Shown here one piece after another: positions 55,651 through 63,129 of a stretch of 64,000 bases of DNA. Location: positions 1-64,000 of the forward strand of contig NZ_WIVE01000007.1 of assembly GCF_009601025.1 (NCBI RefSeq), read 5' to 3'. The notes beneath the pieces are model-generated. The model saw only the letters and a list, made by a program, of their open reading frames with translations, had not been told where the DNA came from and did no database searches. The position numbers were made by a program, and so were the translations under genes. Source of the DNA: Roseospira navarrensis. Its GTDB lineage: Bacteria > Pseudomonadota > Alphaproteobacteria > Rhodospirillales > Rhodospirillaceae. How positions within the stretch are numbered: the first letter of the stretch is position 1; the number at the start of each line of letters is the position of its first letter.

Positions 55651-56933
55651 GACGCGGCCTCCAGCCGCACGGGCAGGCGCGCCAGCCCGCGCGCATTGAG
55701 CCGGTCGAGCCGCCAGTGCTCCGGTCCGTCGGGATCAATGCGGGGGAAGCGCGCCAGCAGTTCGGAGAACGCCACCTGCGCTTCCAGCCGGGCCAGCGGC
55801 GCGCCGATGCAGAAATGCGCCCCGCCGCCGAAGGTGAAGTGGGCATTGCCGCCGCGACCGATATCGCAGGCGTGCGGATCAGCGAAGCGGTCGGGATCCC
55901 GATTGATGGCGCCGATCAGGCCGATCACGGGCGCGCCGGCGGGAATGACGGTGCCCTCGACCTCGAAGTCCTCCCGGGCAATGCGCAGGATCATGTTGCC
56001 GCCCGGTTCCAGACGCAGGAACTCCTCGACCGCCGGACGCATCAGGCCGGGATCCGCGCGCAGGCGGGCCATCTGGTCGGGATGGCGCAGCAGCAGCAGC
56101 ATGCCGTTGCCGATGAGGGTCACCGTCGTTTCGTGCCCGGCGATCAGCATGGACACCAGATTGGTCAGGGTCTCTTCCTCGTTCAGCGTGCCGGCGTCGT
56201 AGGCGCGGATCGCCATGTCCATGAGGCTGTCACAGGGCGCCGCGCGCCGCGCCGCCACCATTTCCCGCAGAAACGCCTTGAACTCGGTCAGGGCGTCCAG
56301 GGCCTCCCGCTTCTGGTCGGGGGTCATCATGATGTCGCCGATCCGGATGAGGGACGCGCTCCAGCGTCCGATGGTCTCGTCCAGGCTCTCGGGGATGTCG
56401 AACAGGGCGCACAGGACCCGCAGCGGCAACGGCCCGGCATAGGCTTCCATGAAATCCACCGACCCGCGGCGCGGCAGGGCATCCAGCAGGCGGCGCGCCT
56501 CCGCCTCCACCAGCGGGACCAGGGCCTTGGTGGGCTGGGCGCGGAAGGCGGGCTCGTAGACGCCGCGCATGCGGGCATGATCGGCGCCGTCCATGTTGAT
56601 CATCTGGGGGTGGAATTCGCTGAACAGCCGGTAGCCCAGGGGGTCGCGGGCACGATAGGCCTCGCTGCACCAGCCGTCGGCCCAGTGCCGCGTGTCGCGC
56701 CCCATCTGGGGCGCCTTGACGATGCGGGCGAAGGCGGCGTGCCCCAGCACGAAATAGACACCCGACCGTTGGTCGAAATGGACCGGCCCCAGCGCCTGCA
56801 GGCGCGCCAGTTCGGGATAGGGATGGCGCAGGAAACCGGGGTCGGCCAGGGTGGACCACCAGTCGATGTCGGTGGCGCCCGCCGAGCCGGCGCCGTCCGT
56901 CGTGTCCGCGCCGGAGTCCTCAGGGCCTTCCAT
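55647..56933 (-). CDS. Cytochrome P450, bacterial class I type
   Basis: The 428-residue soluble P450 has the I-helix motif AGHETT, ExxR in EEFLRLEP and the heme-binding loop FGGGAHFCIGAPLAR with the Cys ligand. The start at 56933 is chosen for GGGGAGGG just upstream; an open frame reaches 57023 inside the methyltransferase gene. No ferredoxin or reductase is nearby. It sits between the FkbM methyltransferase and the HMG synthase, 13 bp after the former. It may hydroxylate the polyketide, or oxidise the O-methyl group made by its neighbour to close a methylenedioxy bridge like the 1,3-dioxane of sesbanimide; this is inference. Confidence 0.9.
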   Translation of the reverse strand: MEGPEDSGADTTDGAGSAGATDIDWWSTLADPGFLRHPYPELARLQALGPVHFDQRSGVYFVLGHAAFARIVKAPQMGRDTRHWADGWCSEAYRARDPLGYRLFSEFHPQMINMDGADHARMRGVYEPAFRAQPTKALVPLVEAEARRLLDALPRRGSVDFMEAYAGPLPLRVLCALFDIPESLDETIGRWSASLIRIGDIMMTPDQKREALDALTEFKAFLREMVAARRAAPCDSLMDMAIRAYDAGTLNEEETLTNLVSMLIAGHETTVTLIGNGMLLLLRHPDQMARLRADPGLMRPAVEEFLRLEPGGNMILRIAREDFEVEGTVIPAGAPVIGLIGAINRDPDRFADPHACDIGRGGNAHFTFGGGAHFCIGAPLARLEAQVAFSELLARFPRIDPDGPEHWRLDRLNARGLARLPVRLEAAS

Positions 56934-56946
56934 CCGTCCCTCCCCT

Positions 56947-57819
56947 TCAGGCATCCCGCGTGGCGTAGACATGGAACACAGGCGCCCCGCCCTGGGACAG
57001 GGGATGGCCGCCGATGGTGGCACGATAACCGCGCGCCCTCAGGTCCGCCGCGAGGGCCAGGGTATCGTCCTCACCCTGATGCGCCTCGACGACAAGTTGC
57101 CGGACCTTGGGCCAGTCCTGGTCGGACAGCCCGGCCAGAACGGTCCGCTCGGCCCCCTCGACATCAATCTTGAGCAGATCAACCCGATCAAGCCCCAGGA
57201 CGGCGATCTGATTGGACAGGGTATCCACGCGGGCGGTCACGGGCTCGGTCCGGAACAGGTGGTCCAGGAACGCGGGATCGTCCCGCGCGGCGTCCGCTCC
57301 CGTGTGTTCGATGAGGGCCCGCACGTCGTCCGCGACCCCCTGGCCGGACAGCAGCGCGCGCAGACCATCGGCCAGCGTGCGCCCCACCTCGGGCCGGGCC
57401 GTGGACAGGGCGGCGACCCCGGGAAAATAGTCGAAAACGAGGGTGCCCGGCCGGTCCCACAGTCCCAGATTGACAGCCTCGATGGGAGGATCCAGCGCGG
57501 CCGCGTTGGCTTCGAGTGCTCGATAGATGGCGGGAATGCACTCAAAGGCAATGATCCGGGCCTGAGGGCATTTGTCCCGCAGACGCAGGGCGAACAGGCC
57601 GATGTTGGCCCCAATGTCAAGGAAGACGCCGGCCGCCGGCAGGGTCACCCGGTGCGCTGTCAGGTCATCGGAAAAGATCTCGTGCGCCGCGAACGCCACC
57701 TCGTAGGTGTTGACGCACGAGATGGTCCGACCATCCGGCAGCACTGCTGTCTGCAAGGTCACGGCGGTCCCCCGGCGTCGCAGCACGCCATTCCCGACGC
57801 GCACAAACTGACGGCTCAA
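56947..57819 (-). CDS. FkbM-family SAM-dependent O-methyltransferase
   Basis: The 290-residue protein has the SAM loop FLDIGANIGLF (about 67-77) and the FkbM signature DLLKIDVEGAE (about 213-223). FkbM enzymes methylate hydroxyls, often of polyketides (FK506, pederin-type compounds). It is the first gene of the beta-branching/tailoring operon. The longest frame starts with TTG at 57819 with little ribosome-binding sequence; a GTG at 57804 is an alternative. The ATG 11 bases upstream is out of frame. Confidence 0.85.
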   Translation of the reverse strand: MSRQFVRVGNGVLRRRGTAVTLQTAVLPDGRTISCVNTYEVAFAAHEIFSDDLTAHRVTLPAAGVFLDIGANIGLFALRLRDKCPQARIIAFECIPAIYRALEANAAALDPPIEAVNLGLWDRPGTLVFDYFPGVAALSTARPEVGRTLADGLRALLSGQGVADDVRALIEHTGADAARDDPAFLDHLFRTEPVTARVDTLSNQIAVLGLDRVDLLKIDVEGAERTVLAGLSDQDWPKVRQLVVEAHQGEDDTLALAADLRARGYRATIGGHPLSQGGAPVFHVYATRDA

Positions 57820-57909
57820 CCGTGCCCCATGCCCGAGGGCCGGTCAAGGACGGCCGAGGCAGTGCCGAGGCCCCCTTGCATCGCTGGCCAACGCCGTCAC
57901 ACTGCATGC

Positions 57910-58740
57910 ATGCGACTTGTGGCGATCAGCGACCTTCATCTGGCGAACGCCGCCAACCGGCAGGCGCTGGCGGACCTGCCGGCCTTCCCCGGGGACTGGC
58001 TCATCCTGGGCGGGGACGTGGCGGAGCGCTTCGCGCACGTCCGGCTTGCCTTCATTGAGGCCTGCCGGCGCTTTGATCGCGTGCTCTGGGTGCCGGGCAA
58101 CCACGAACTGTGGTCGGTGCCGGAGATGGACGACGACGCTCCGCCCCTGGCCGGGCAGGCCCGTTACGACGCGTTGGTGGCCCTGGCGCGGGCGCATGGG
58201 GTCCTGACCCCGGACGACCCCTATCCGGTCTGGGACGGACCGGGCGGGCCGTGCATCGTGGCCCCCCTGTTCCTGCATTACGACTACAGCTTCCGCGACG
58301 CGGGCGTGGCGCGCGAGGATGTCGTCCCCTGGGCGCGGGCGGCGGCATCGGTCTGCGCGGACGAGATGCTGCTGCGCCCCGATCCGTTCGGCTCCAACGA
58401 GGCGTGGTGCGAAGCGCGCCTGCGGCTGACCGAGGACCGCCTGCGGGCGTTGGACCCGGCGCTGCCCACGGTCCTGGTCAACCACTACCCTTTGCGGCGC
58501 GACCTGATCCACATTCCCCGGGTGCCCCGTTTCACGCCCTGGTGCGGCACGCGCCGGACGGAGGACTGGCACCGTCGGTTCAACGCGGCGGTCGTGGTCA
58601 GCGGGCATCTGCACACGCGCCGCACCGACTGGCGCGACGGCACCCGGTTCGAGGAGGTCTCGCTCGGCTATCCCCGCCAGTGGGACCCGGCGCGCGGCAT
58701 GGCGGCCTATCTGAGAGAGATCCTGCCGGGGCCGGGCTGA
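57910..58740 (+). CDS. Metallophosphoesterase resembling PptH (phosphopantetheinyl hydrolase)
   Basis: The 276-residue calcineurin-like phosphoesterase has a full metal set: DLH (Asp8, His10), GGDVAE (Asp36), GNHELW (Asn64, His65), VNHYP (His192) and GHLH (His233, His235). The middle (LHYDYSF, EAWC, WCGT, DWH, FEEVSLGYPR) matches what I remember of mycobacterial PptH (Rv2795c), which strips phosphopantetheine from carrier proteins and lies beside PptT. Here too the neighbour is a PPTase, in convergent orientation. The ATG is the last one in frame before the phosphoesterase fold. A role in resetting or editing ACPs of this cluster is a specific but untested inference. Confidence 0.75.
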   Translation: MRLVAISDLHLANAANRQALADLPAFPGDWLILGGDVAERFAHVRLAFIEACRRFDRVLWVPGNHELWSVPEMDDDAPPLAGQARYDALVALARAHGVLTPDDPYPVWDGPGGPCIVAPLFLHYDYSFRDAGVAREDVVPWARAAASVCADEMLLRPDPFGSNEAWCEARLRLTEDRLRALDPALPTVLVNHYPLRRDLIHIPRVPRFTPWCGTRRTEDWHRRFNAAVVVSGHLHTRRTDWRDGTRFEEVSLGYPRQWDPARGMAAYLREILPGPG

Positions 58741-58754
58741 TCATACCTGCGGCA

Positions 58755-58823
58755 CCGGCCCTCTCCCCCACCCGGCCACCCATAGGATACTCTCGTGGGT
58801 GGCCGGGTGGGGGAGAGGGCCGG
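58755..58823. terminator. Perfect 28-bp stem hairpin between convergent genes
   Basis: Bases 58755-58782 and 58796-58823 are exact reverse complements with a 13-base loop. The stem is extremely GC-rich and lies 14 bp after the metallophosphoesterase stop and 43 bp after the PPTase stop. It is likely a bidirectional terminator, although no T-tract follows and it could also be a mobile palindromic element. Confidence 0.75.
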
Positions 58824-58866
58824 CCACGGACTTCAACGATCTTCGTCAGAAGCCGTTGGGATACCC

Positions 58867-59676
58867 TCAGGAGGCGAGCGCCAGCACATCGGCAAGGGAC
58901 GCCGCGGCCGCATCCACGCGCAGCCGGTCCGGCGTCTCGCAGCGCACGGCCAGGGCCATCCGGTGGTCGGGGCCGGGATCGAGCCGCCGGACCAGCCAGC
59001 GGTCGGCGGTGTCCCTGCCGTGTGCGAACCGCAGCGACAGGGGGTCCAGCGTGAAGGCGAAGGAGTCGAGGGCCTGCGACAACCCGGTGCCCACCGCCTT
59101 GACGACGGCCTCCTTCAGCGTCCAGAGGGCCAGGAAGGTGTCCAGACGCGCGACCTCCGGGGCCGCGCGCACGGCCGCCGCCTCGGACGGCGCGAAGAAG
59201 GGGTCCACCAGGTCGAGGCTCGAGGCGGGACGCCCGGCCCACTCCACGTCGAGGCCCACATCATGGTCCACCGCCAGCGCGACGGCCGCCAGCCCCCGCG
59301 TGTGCGACAGGTTGAGACGCAGACGCGGACACCCCGGCGGGCACACCGCCTCCGGCTTGCCCTGCGCGCCCTCGGTGAAGCGCCACGCCGACGGCGCCGG
59401 GGCGCCCCCGGCGGCCACGGTCAGCACGGCGCGGGCCAGGGCATGAGCCAGCGTGAAGACACGGCGGTCGTGCTCGAAGTGAAACCGCCCGGCGCGGTCG
59501 CGTTCGGCCTCGTCCAGCAGGGCGGCGAGCTGCGGCCACTGATGCGCGGCCACCGCCGCCACGGGCAGCCAGCGCACCCGGACCACGTCGCGCGCGGCGG
59601 CCGGGTTGTGGACTCCGGTCCGGTCGTGCCAGAACAGCCGTCGCTCAGCCAGGGTCTCGCTTGGGGATTTCCGCAT
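58867..59676 (-). CDS. Sfp-type 4'-phosphopantetheinyl transferase
   Basis: The 269-residue PPTase of the Sfp/Gsp class has the core motifs LNLSHTRG, VGLDVEWAGR (first metal-binding Asp) and WTLKEAVVKAVGTGL (Glu and Lys of motif 3). It would convert the apo forms of the 15 or so carrier proteins of this cluster to holo. The stop is 43 bp from the big hairpin shared with the metallophosphoesterase gene. Its ATG at 59676 overlaps the ATG of the divergent acyltransferase gene (CATG), so both starts share bases. A GGAG about nine bases upstream, inside the other gene, supports it; a downstream start is possible. Confidence 0.9.
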   Translation of the reverse strand: MRKSPSETLAERRLFWHDRTGVHNPAAARDVVRVRWLPVAAVAAHQWPQLAALLDEAERDRAGRFHFEHDRRVFTLAHALARAVLTVAAGGAPAPSAWRFTEGAQGKPEAVCPPGCPRLRLNLSHTRGLAAVALAVDHDVGLDVEWAGRPASSLDLVDPFFAPSEAAAVRAAPEVARLDTFLALWTLKEAVVKAVGTGLSQALDSFAFTLDPLSLRFAHGRDTADRWLVRRLDPGPDHRMALAVRCETPDRLRVDAAAASLADVLALAS

Positions 59677-60649
59677 GCCGCCCGCTCCATCCTCCCTGCC
59701 CGTCGTCTTCTGCTTCGCCGGACAGGGCGCGCAATACTACCACATGGGCGCGGACCTGCTGGAGCACGAGCCGGTGTTCCGGCAGTGGATGCGCATCGGC
59801 GACCAACTGGTCCGCGAGCGCCACGGGATTTCCCTGCTGCAGGCCACATACGACCCGGACCGGCGGCTGAGCGACCCCTTCGACCGGCTGGCGGTCACGC
59901 ACCCCGCGCTGTTCCTGGTGCAATACGCCGCCGCCAAGCTGATGCAGCACCACGGTGTGCGCCCCGACATGCTGCTGGGCGTGAGCCTGGGGGAGTTCTG
60001 CGGCATGGCCGTGTCCGGCATGGTCTCGTTCGAAACCATGCTGGGCGCCATCGCCGACAAGCCCCCCCTGTTCGCCCGCACATGCCCCCCGGGCGGGCTG
60101 ATCGCGGTGCTGGCCCCGCCCGAGGTCCAGGCGGACAGCGCCGTCCTGGCGGCGCGGACCGAACTGGTCGGCGTGAGCGCGGATCGGCATATCACGCTGG
60201 CCGCACTCGCAGAGGACCTGCCCGCGGTGGAAGACGAGTTGAGGCGGCGCGACCTGATCTTCCAGCGCCTGCCGGTGCCCCATCCGTTCCACTCCCGCTG
60301 GATCGACGGCGCCGAGGCCGCCCTTCGCGCCGACCTGGACCCGCCCCGCGAAACGGGATTCTGGCCGGTCTGGTCGTGCCGTGCGGTGGCGCCGATCGAC
60401 ACGCGGACCCCGGACCTGGCCTGGCGCATCGTGCGCGACCCGATGAAGGTCCGGGCCACGGTCAAGGCCCTGGAGGATGCCGGCGGGGCCCGGTACGTGG
60501 ACATCAGCCCCTCGGGGACCTTCGCCGCCCTGATCCGGCAGACGTTGGCCCGGGAGTCGCCGTCGCGCGTGTGGCCGGTGCTGTCGCCCACCGGCGGCAA
60601 CCTCAAGCGCCTGCGCCACGTTCTGGACGCGCTGGCCCCCACGGCATGA
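59675..60649 (+). CDS. Stand-alone acyltransferase-like protein, probably an acylhydrolase (PedC type)
   Basis: The 324-residue FabD-fold protein has FAGQGAQYYHMG, the nucleophile elbow GVSLGEF (Ser104) and the catalytic His in PFHSRW (His206). Malonyltransferases normally read GHSxGE; here the His before Ser is Val, as is common in the trans-AT acylhydrolases that clear stalled acyl groups from ACPs. The cluster already has an AT in the AT-ER fusion, which supports an editing role. A second loading AT cannot be excluded. GGGGA lies eight bases before the ATG. Confidence 0.75.
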   Translation: MPPAPSSLPVVFCFAGQGAQYYHMGADLLEHEPVFRQWMRIGDQLVRERHGISLLQATYDPDRRLSDPFDRLAVTHPALFLVQYAAAKLMQHHGVRPDMLLGVSLGEFCGMAVSGMVSFETMLGAIADKPPLFARTCPPGGLIAVLAPPEVQADSAVLAARTELVGVSADRHITLAALAEDLPAVEDELRRRDLIFQRLPVPHPFHSRWIDGAEAALRADLDPPRETGFWPVWSCRAVAPIDTRTPDLAWRIVRDPMKVRATVKALEDAGGARYVDISPSGTFAALIRQTLARESPSRVWPVLSPTGGNLKRLRHVLDALAPTA

Positions 60650-60791
60650 GGCGGGTCTCCGCGACCGAGACCGATCCGGAAGCCGAACGGACCTTTCATT
60701 GCCGGGGAAACCGCGATACGGTCGGGATTGTGAGTTGGAATCCCTCAAGGTCCTCCGGTGGTTTCTCCGCGCCACGGCTCCGGGAACCGCC

Positions 60792-60839
60792 CCTGCCGGA
60801 ACAGCACCCTGCCGGAACAGCACCCTGCCGGAACAGCAC
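60792..60839. repeat. Three tandem copies of a 16-bp unit in the leader of the DUF697-like gene
   Basis: The unit CCTGCCGGAACAGCAC is repeated exactly three times, ending one base before the AAGGAG ribosome binding site of the next gene. The spacing of 16 bp does not match a helical turn; slippage-prone DNA or repeated binding sites are possible. The 60650-60791 stretch holds no gene. Confidence 0.8.
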
Positions 60840-60854
60840 AAGGAGACGACAGAG

Positions 60855-61409
60855 ATGGTGAAATCGGACTCAGTCGCGGATGACGACGCCGGTGCGGCCC
60901 CCGGAGCGGACCCGGAGAAGACGACCCGGGCGCTCTCCGCCGAGAACATGATCAAGAGCTATGTCATCGCCTCCGTGGCGGCGGGCAGCGTGCCGGTGCC
61001 GCTGTTCGACATCGCCGCCGTGGCCGGCATCCAGTTGCGCATGATCCAGAAGCTGTCCCACCTGTACGGCAAAGAGTTCTCGGAACATGCGGCCCGCAAC
61101 ATCATCTCCGCCCTGGCGGGGGGCGTGGTCAGCTACGGCGGCGGCTATGTTCTGGCGGCCAGTGCCTTCAAGCTGATCCCCGGCATCGGCTGGATGGTCG
61201 GCATGGCCTCGCTTCCCATCGTCTCCGGGGCGACCACCTACGCGGTGGGCCGGGTCATGGTGAACCACTTCGAGGGCGGCGGCTCGCTGTTCGACCTCAG
61301 CGCGGACGACGTGCGGGCGTTCTACGAGGAGCAGTTCCGCAAGGGCAAGGAGGTGGCCGCCGGCTTGAAGGGCGCCGCCAGCGGCAAGGGCGGGTCCGAG
61401 GCCGCCTGA
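60855..61409 (+). CDS. DUF697 / YcjF-like membrane protein
   Basis: The 184-residue protein has a charged, acidic N-terminal tail (about 1-25). Two hydrophobic hairpins follow: VIASVAAGSVPVPLFDIAAVAG with IQLRMIQKLSHLYG after it, and a Gly/Ala-rich pair near 95-140. This is the pattern of DUF697-domain proteins, whose DIAAVxGxQLRMIxxLxxLYG motif is well kept. The function of the family is unknown; it often couples to GTPase or stress systems. AGGAG sits nine bases before the ATG. A terminator follows, so it is probably a single-gene unit and not part of the polyketide cluster. Confidence 0.8.
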   Translation: MVKSDSVADDDAGAAPGADPEKTTRALSAENMIKSYVIASVAAGSVPVPLFDIAAVAGIQLRMIQKLSHLYGKEFSEHAARNIISALAGGVVSYGGGYVLAASAFKLIPGIGWMVGMASLPIVSGATTYAVGRVMVNHFEGGGSLFDLSADDVRAFYEEQFRKGKEVAAGLKGAASGKGGSEAA

Positions 61410-61453
61410 TACCGCGCGACGAGGATGACGCCTTCGACACAGTCGGTGACGCC

Positions 61454-61490
61454 GGGCGGGAGTTGCATGCACTCCCGCCCGGACCGTTTT
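61454..61490 (+). terminator. Intrinsic terminator after the DUF697-like gene
   Basis: A perfect 10-bp stem (GGGCGGGAGT / ACTCCCGCCC at 61454-61463 and 61471-61480) with loop TGCATGC is followed by GGACCGTTTT. This is a classic Rho-independent shape 45 bp after the stop codon. Confidence 0.8.
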
Positions 61491-61518
61491 CATCCCCACG
61501 CAAGGGGCAAAACGGTCC
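61481..61518. terminator. Second hairpin overlapping the terminator tail
   Basis: GGACCGTTTT (61481-61490) is exactly complementary to AAAACGGTCC (61509-61518). With A/T runs at the inner ends it can work for either strand. It stands between the convergent DUF697-like gene and the small membrane-protein gene. Confidence 0.65.
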
Positions 61519-61572
61519 GCGGCGGCGCGCTGCATTGGCGTCCGAGCCCGCCCGGCGCAGCGCCAACCGATC

Positions 61573-61773
61573 CTATTTCCGCGAGGGACGCCGGGCCACG
61601 GTCGGGCGGTCGTCCGACGCCAGCAGCACGATGAACCCCACCAGCGGCGAGAAGATCAGGGCGACCAGGAAGTTGCCGAACAAGCCGAACTTCTTGTCCC
61701 GACCCAGCAGGCCGACGACCCAGCTCAGACCGATCCAGAGCAGGAAAGTCCAGGGGTTTATCAGGTAGGGCAT
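61573..61773 (-). CDS. Small two-helix membrane protein
   Basis: The 66-residue protein has two hydrophobic helices (about 7-24 and 31-52) separated by a basic loop (GRDKKFG) and a basic C-tail (RRPSRK). This is the layout of small Pmp3/superinfection-like inner-membrane proteins, but I do not recognise the family. GGGAGAGG four bases before the ATG is a strong ribosome binding site. It follows the ligand-binding protein gene by 13 bp and probably ends that operon. Confidence 0.7.
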   Translation of the reverse strand: MPYLINPWTFLLWIGLSWVVGLLGRDKKFGLFGNFLVALIFSPLVGFIVLLASDDRPTVARRPSRK

Positions 61774-61786
61774 CGAACCTCTCCCG

Positions 61787-63118
61787 TCATTTCAGGTCGG
61801 GGGCGGGGGGCGGCCCCACGAGCACCTGCCAGTCCAGCGGCTTTCTGTAACGTGCCACGGTCTCGAACCGGGTGCCGTCGTGGCGGACGACGAAGACGTC
61901 GGTGTCCGTCACCAGACCGCTGGCATCGAACACCAGGCGCCCCGTCACACCCTCGAACGGTCGATCGTACCGCATGATCCGAAGGGTGTCGGACAGTTTT
62001 CCGGCCTCGATCTCGCCGGTCCGCTCTGCGGCCTCCGCGAGCAGCTTGACGGCATCGTACCCGATCGCCCCCACCTGATCCGGCTCAACCCCGAACTGCT
62101 CTTGGAACGCCGTCCTGAACGTCTCGGCAGCCGGCTGCTGGCTGTCGCCGTCATAGATCGAGGCGCCAACGACGTCCTTCATGGCGGCACGGTCCACCCG
62201 GTTGAGGATCAGATTGGAAAACAGGTACTCCGGCCCCAGGATCGGCATGCTCACCCCCAGGCCGCGGGCCGTATTGATGAAGGTCGCGGTGTCATCGACC
62301 GAGGACGCGGTCAGGAAGATGGCATCGATGTCGCTCGGCCGGAACAGTTCGTTGTCGAGCAGGAACAGCACCAGCCGCTCGACGGAGCGCTGGTGGCTGG
62401 TGATCGAGCCATCGAACAGAACGGTGCCCTGGTTCAGCGCGACCCAGTTGCGGAAGAAGGAGACCATCTCGGACCCATAGCCGGTGTCGTCGGCCAGCAG
62501 AACGAACCGGCGGTGCCCCTGAAGCAACGCGTAATGGGCCATCACGGCCGCGATGTCGGCGTTGCTGGGCTGCAGGGCGAAGACGGTGTCGAACCCGTGG
62601 CGCGTCAGCGACGAGGCCGTGGCATGGCTGGCCAGGAACAGGATGTCGTTCTCCTCGTAGAGGCCGCTGGCGGGGATCGCCGTGGCCGAGGAGACATGGC
62701 CCACCACGGCCAGCAGGTCCCGCTTCTTCGCAATCGCGCTGGCCAGCCGCATTGAATCGGCGACCACGCGTTGCAGTTCCGTGTGCTCGTCGTAGGCATC
62801 CTCGGTGGCGTGGACCAGCGCCAGCGGCCGCCCGGAGATGCCGCCGCCCCGGTTCACCTCGCTGGCGGCGAGCCGCGCGCCCTCCATGAACTGGTCGGTG
62901 TGCGCGGGGGGCTCGACCAGCACGATCCGGATGGCCTCCGCCCCGGCGGGACCCCGGTCCGCGAGGCCGACCTCGGAAAAGGTGAAGTCCGGCCTGAAGA
63001 CGCTGATCGCCCACCCGAGCAGGAGCAGCGCGACCGCCGGCACCAGACGCCGCCGTCTGGCCCGCACGCGGTTCCGCTGCGATGCGCTCCGGGACGGATC
63101 GGGGGGCTGCGCGCGCAC
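61787..63118 (-). CDS. LivK-like type 1 periplasmic ligand-binding protein with membrane anchor
   Basis: The 443-residue protein has a basic N-terminus (RNRVRARRRR), one hydrophobic helix (about 26-41) and a bilobal Periplasmic_6 / branched-chain amino-acid-binding domain: IRIVLVEPPAHTDQFMEGARLA, NRGGGISGRPL, VVGHVSSATAIPASGLYEE, and a late YDAVKLLAEA helix. It starts with GTG, with AAGGAGGA five bases upstream. No permease or ATPase gene is near, and its neighbour is an SPFH protein, so it may be a sensor or scaffold-associated binding protein and not part of a transporter. The anchor would keep it on the outer face of the inner membrane. Confidence 0.8.
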   Translation of the reverse strand: MRAQPPDPSRSASQRNRVRARRRRLVPAVALLLLGWAISVFRPDFTFSEVGLADRGPAGAEAIRIVLVEPPAHTDQFMEGARLAASEVNRGGGISGRPLALVHATEDAYDEHTELQRVVADSMRLASAIAKKRDLLAVVGHVSSATAIPASGLYEENDILFLASHATASSLTRHGFDTVFALQPSNADIAAVMAHYALLQGHRRFVLLADDTGYGSEMVSFFRNWVALNQGTVLFDGSITSHQRSVERLVLFLLDNELFRPSDIDAIFLTASSVDDTATFINTARGLGVSMPILGPEYLFSNLILNRVDRAAMKDVVGASIYDGDSQQPAAETFRTAFQEQFGVEPDQVGAIGYDAVKLLAEAAERTGEIEAGKLSDTLRIMRYDRPFEGVTGRLVFDASGLVTDTDVFVVRHDGTRFETVARYRKPLDWQVLVGPPPAPDLK

Positions 63119-63129
63119 GGCGATCCTCC

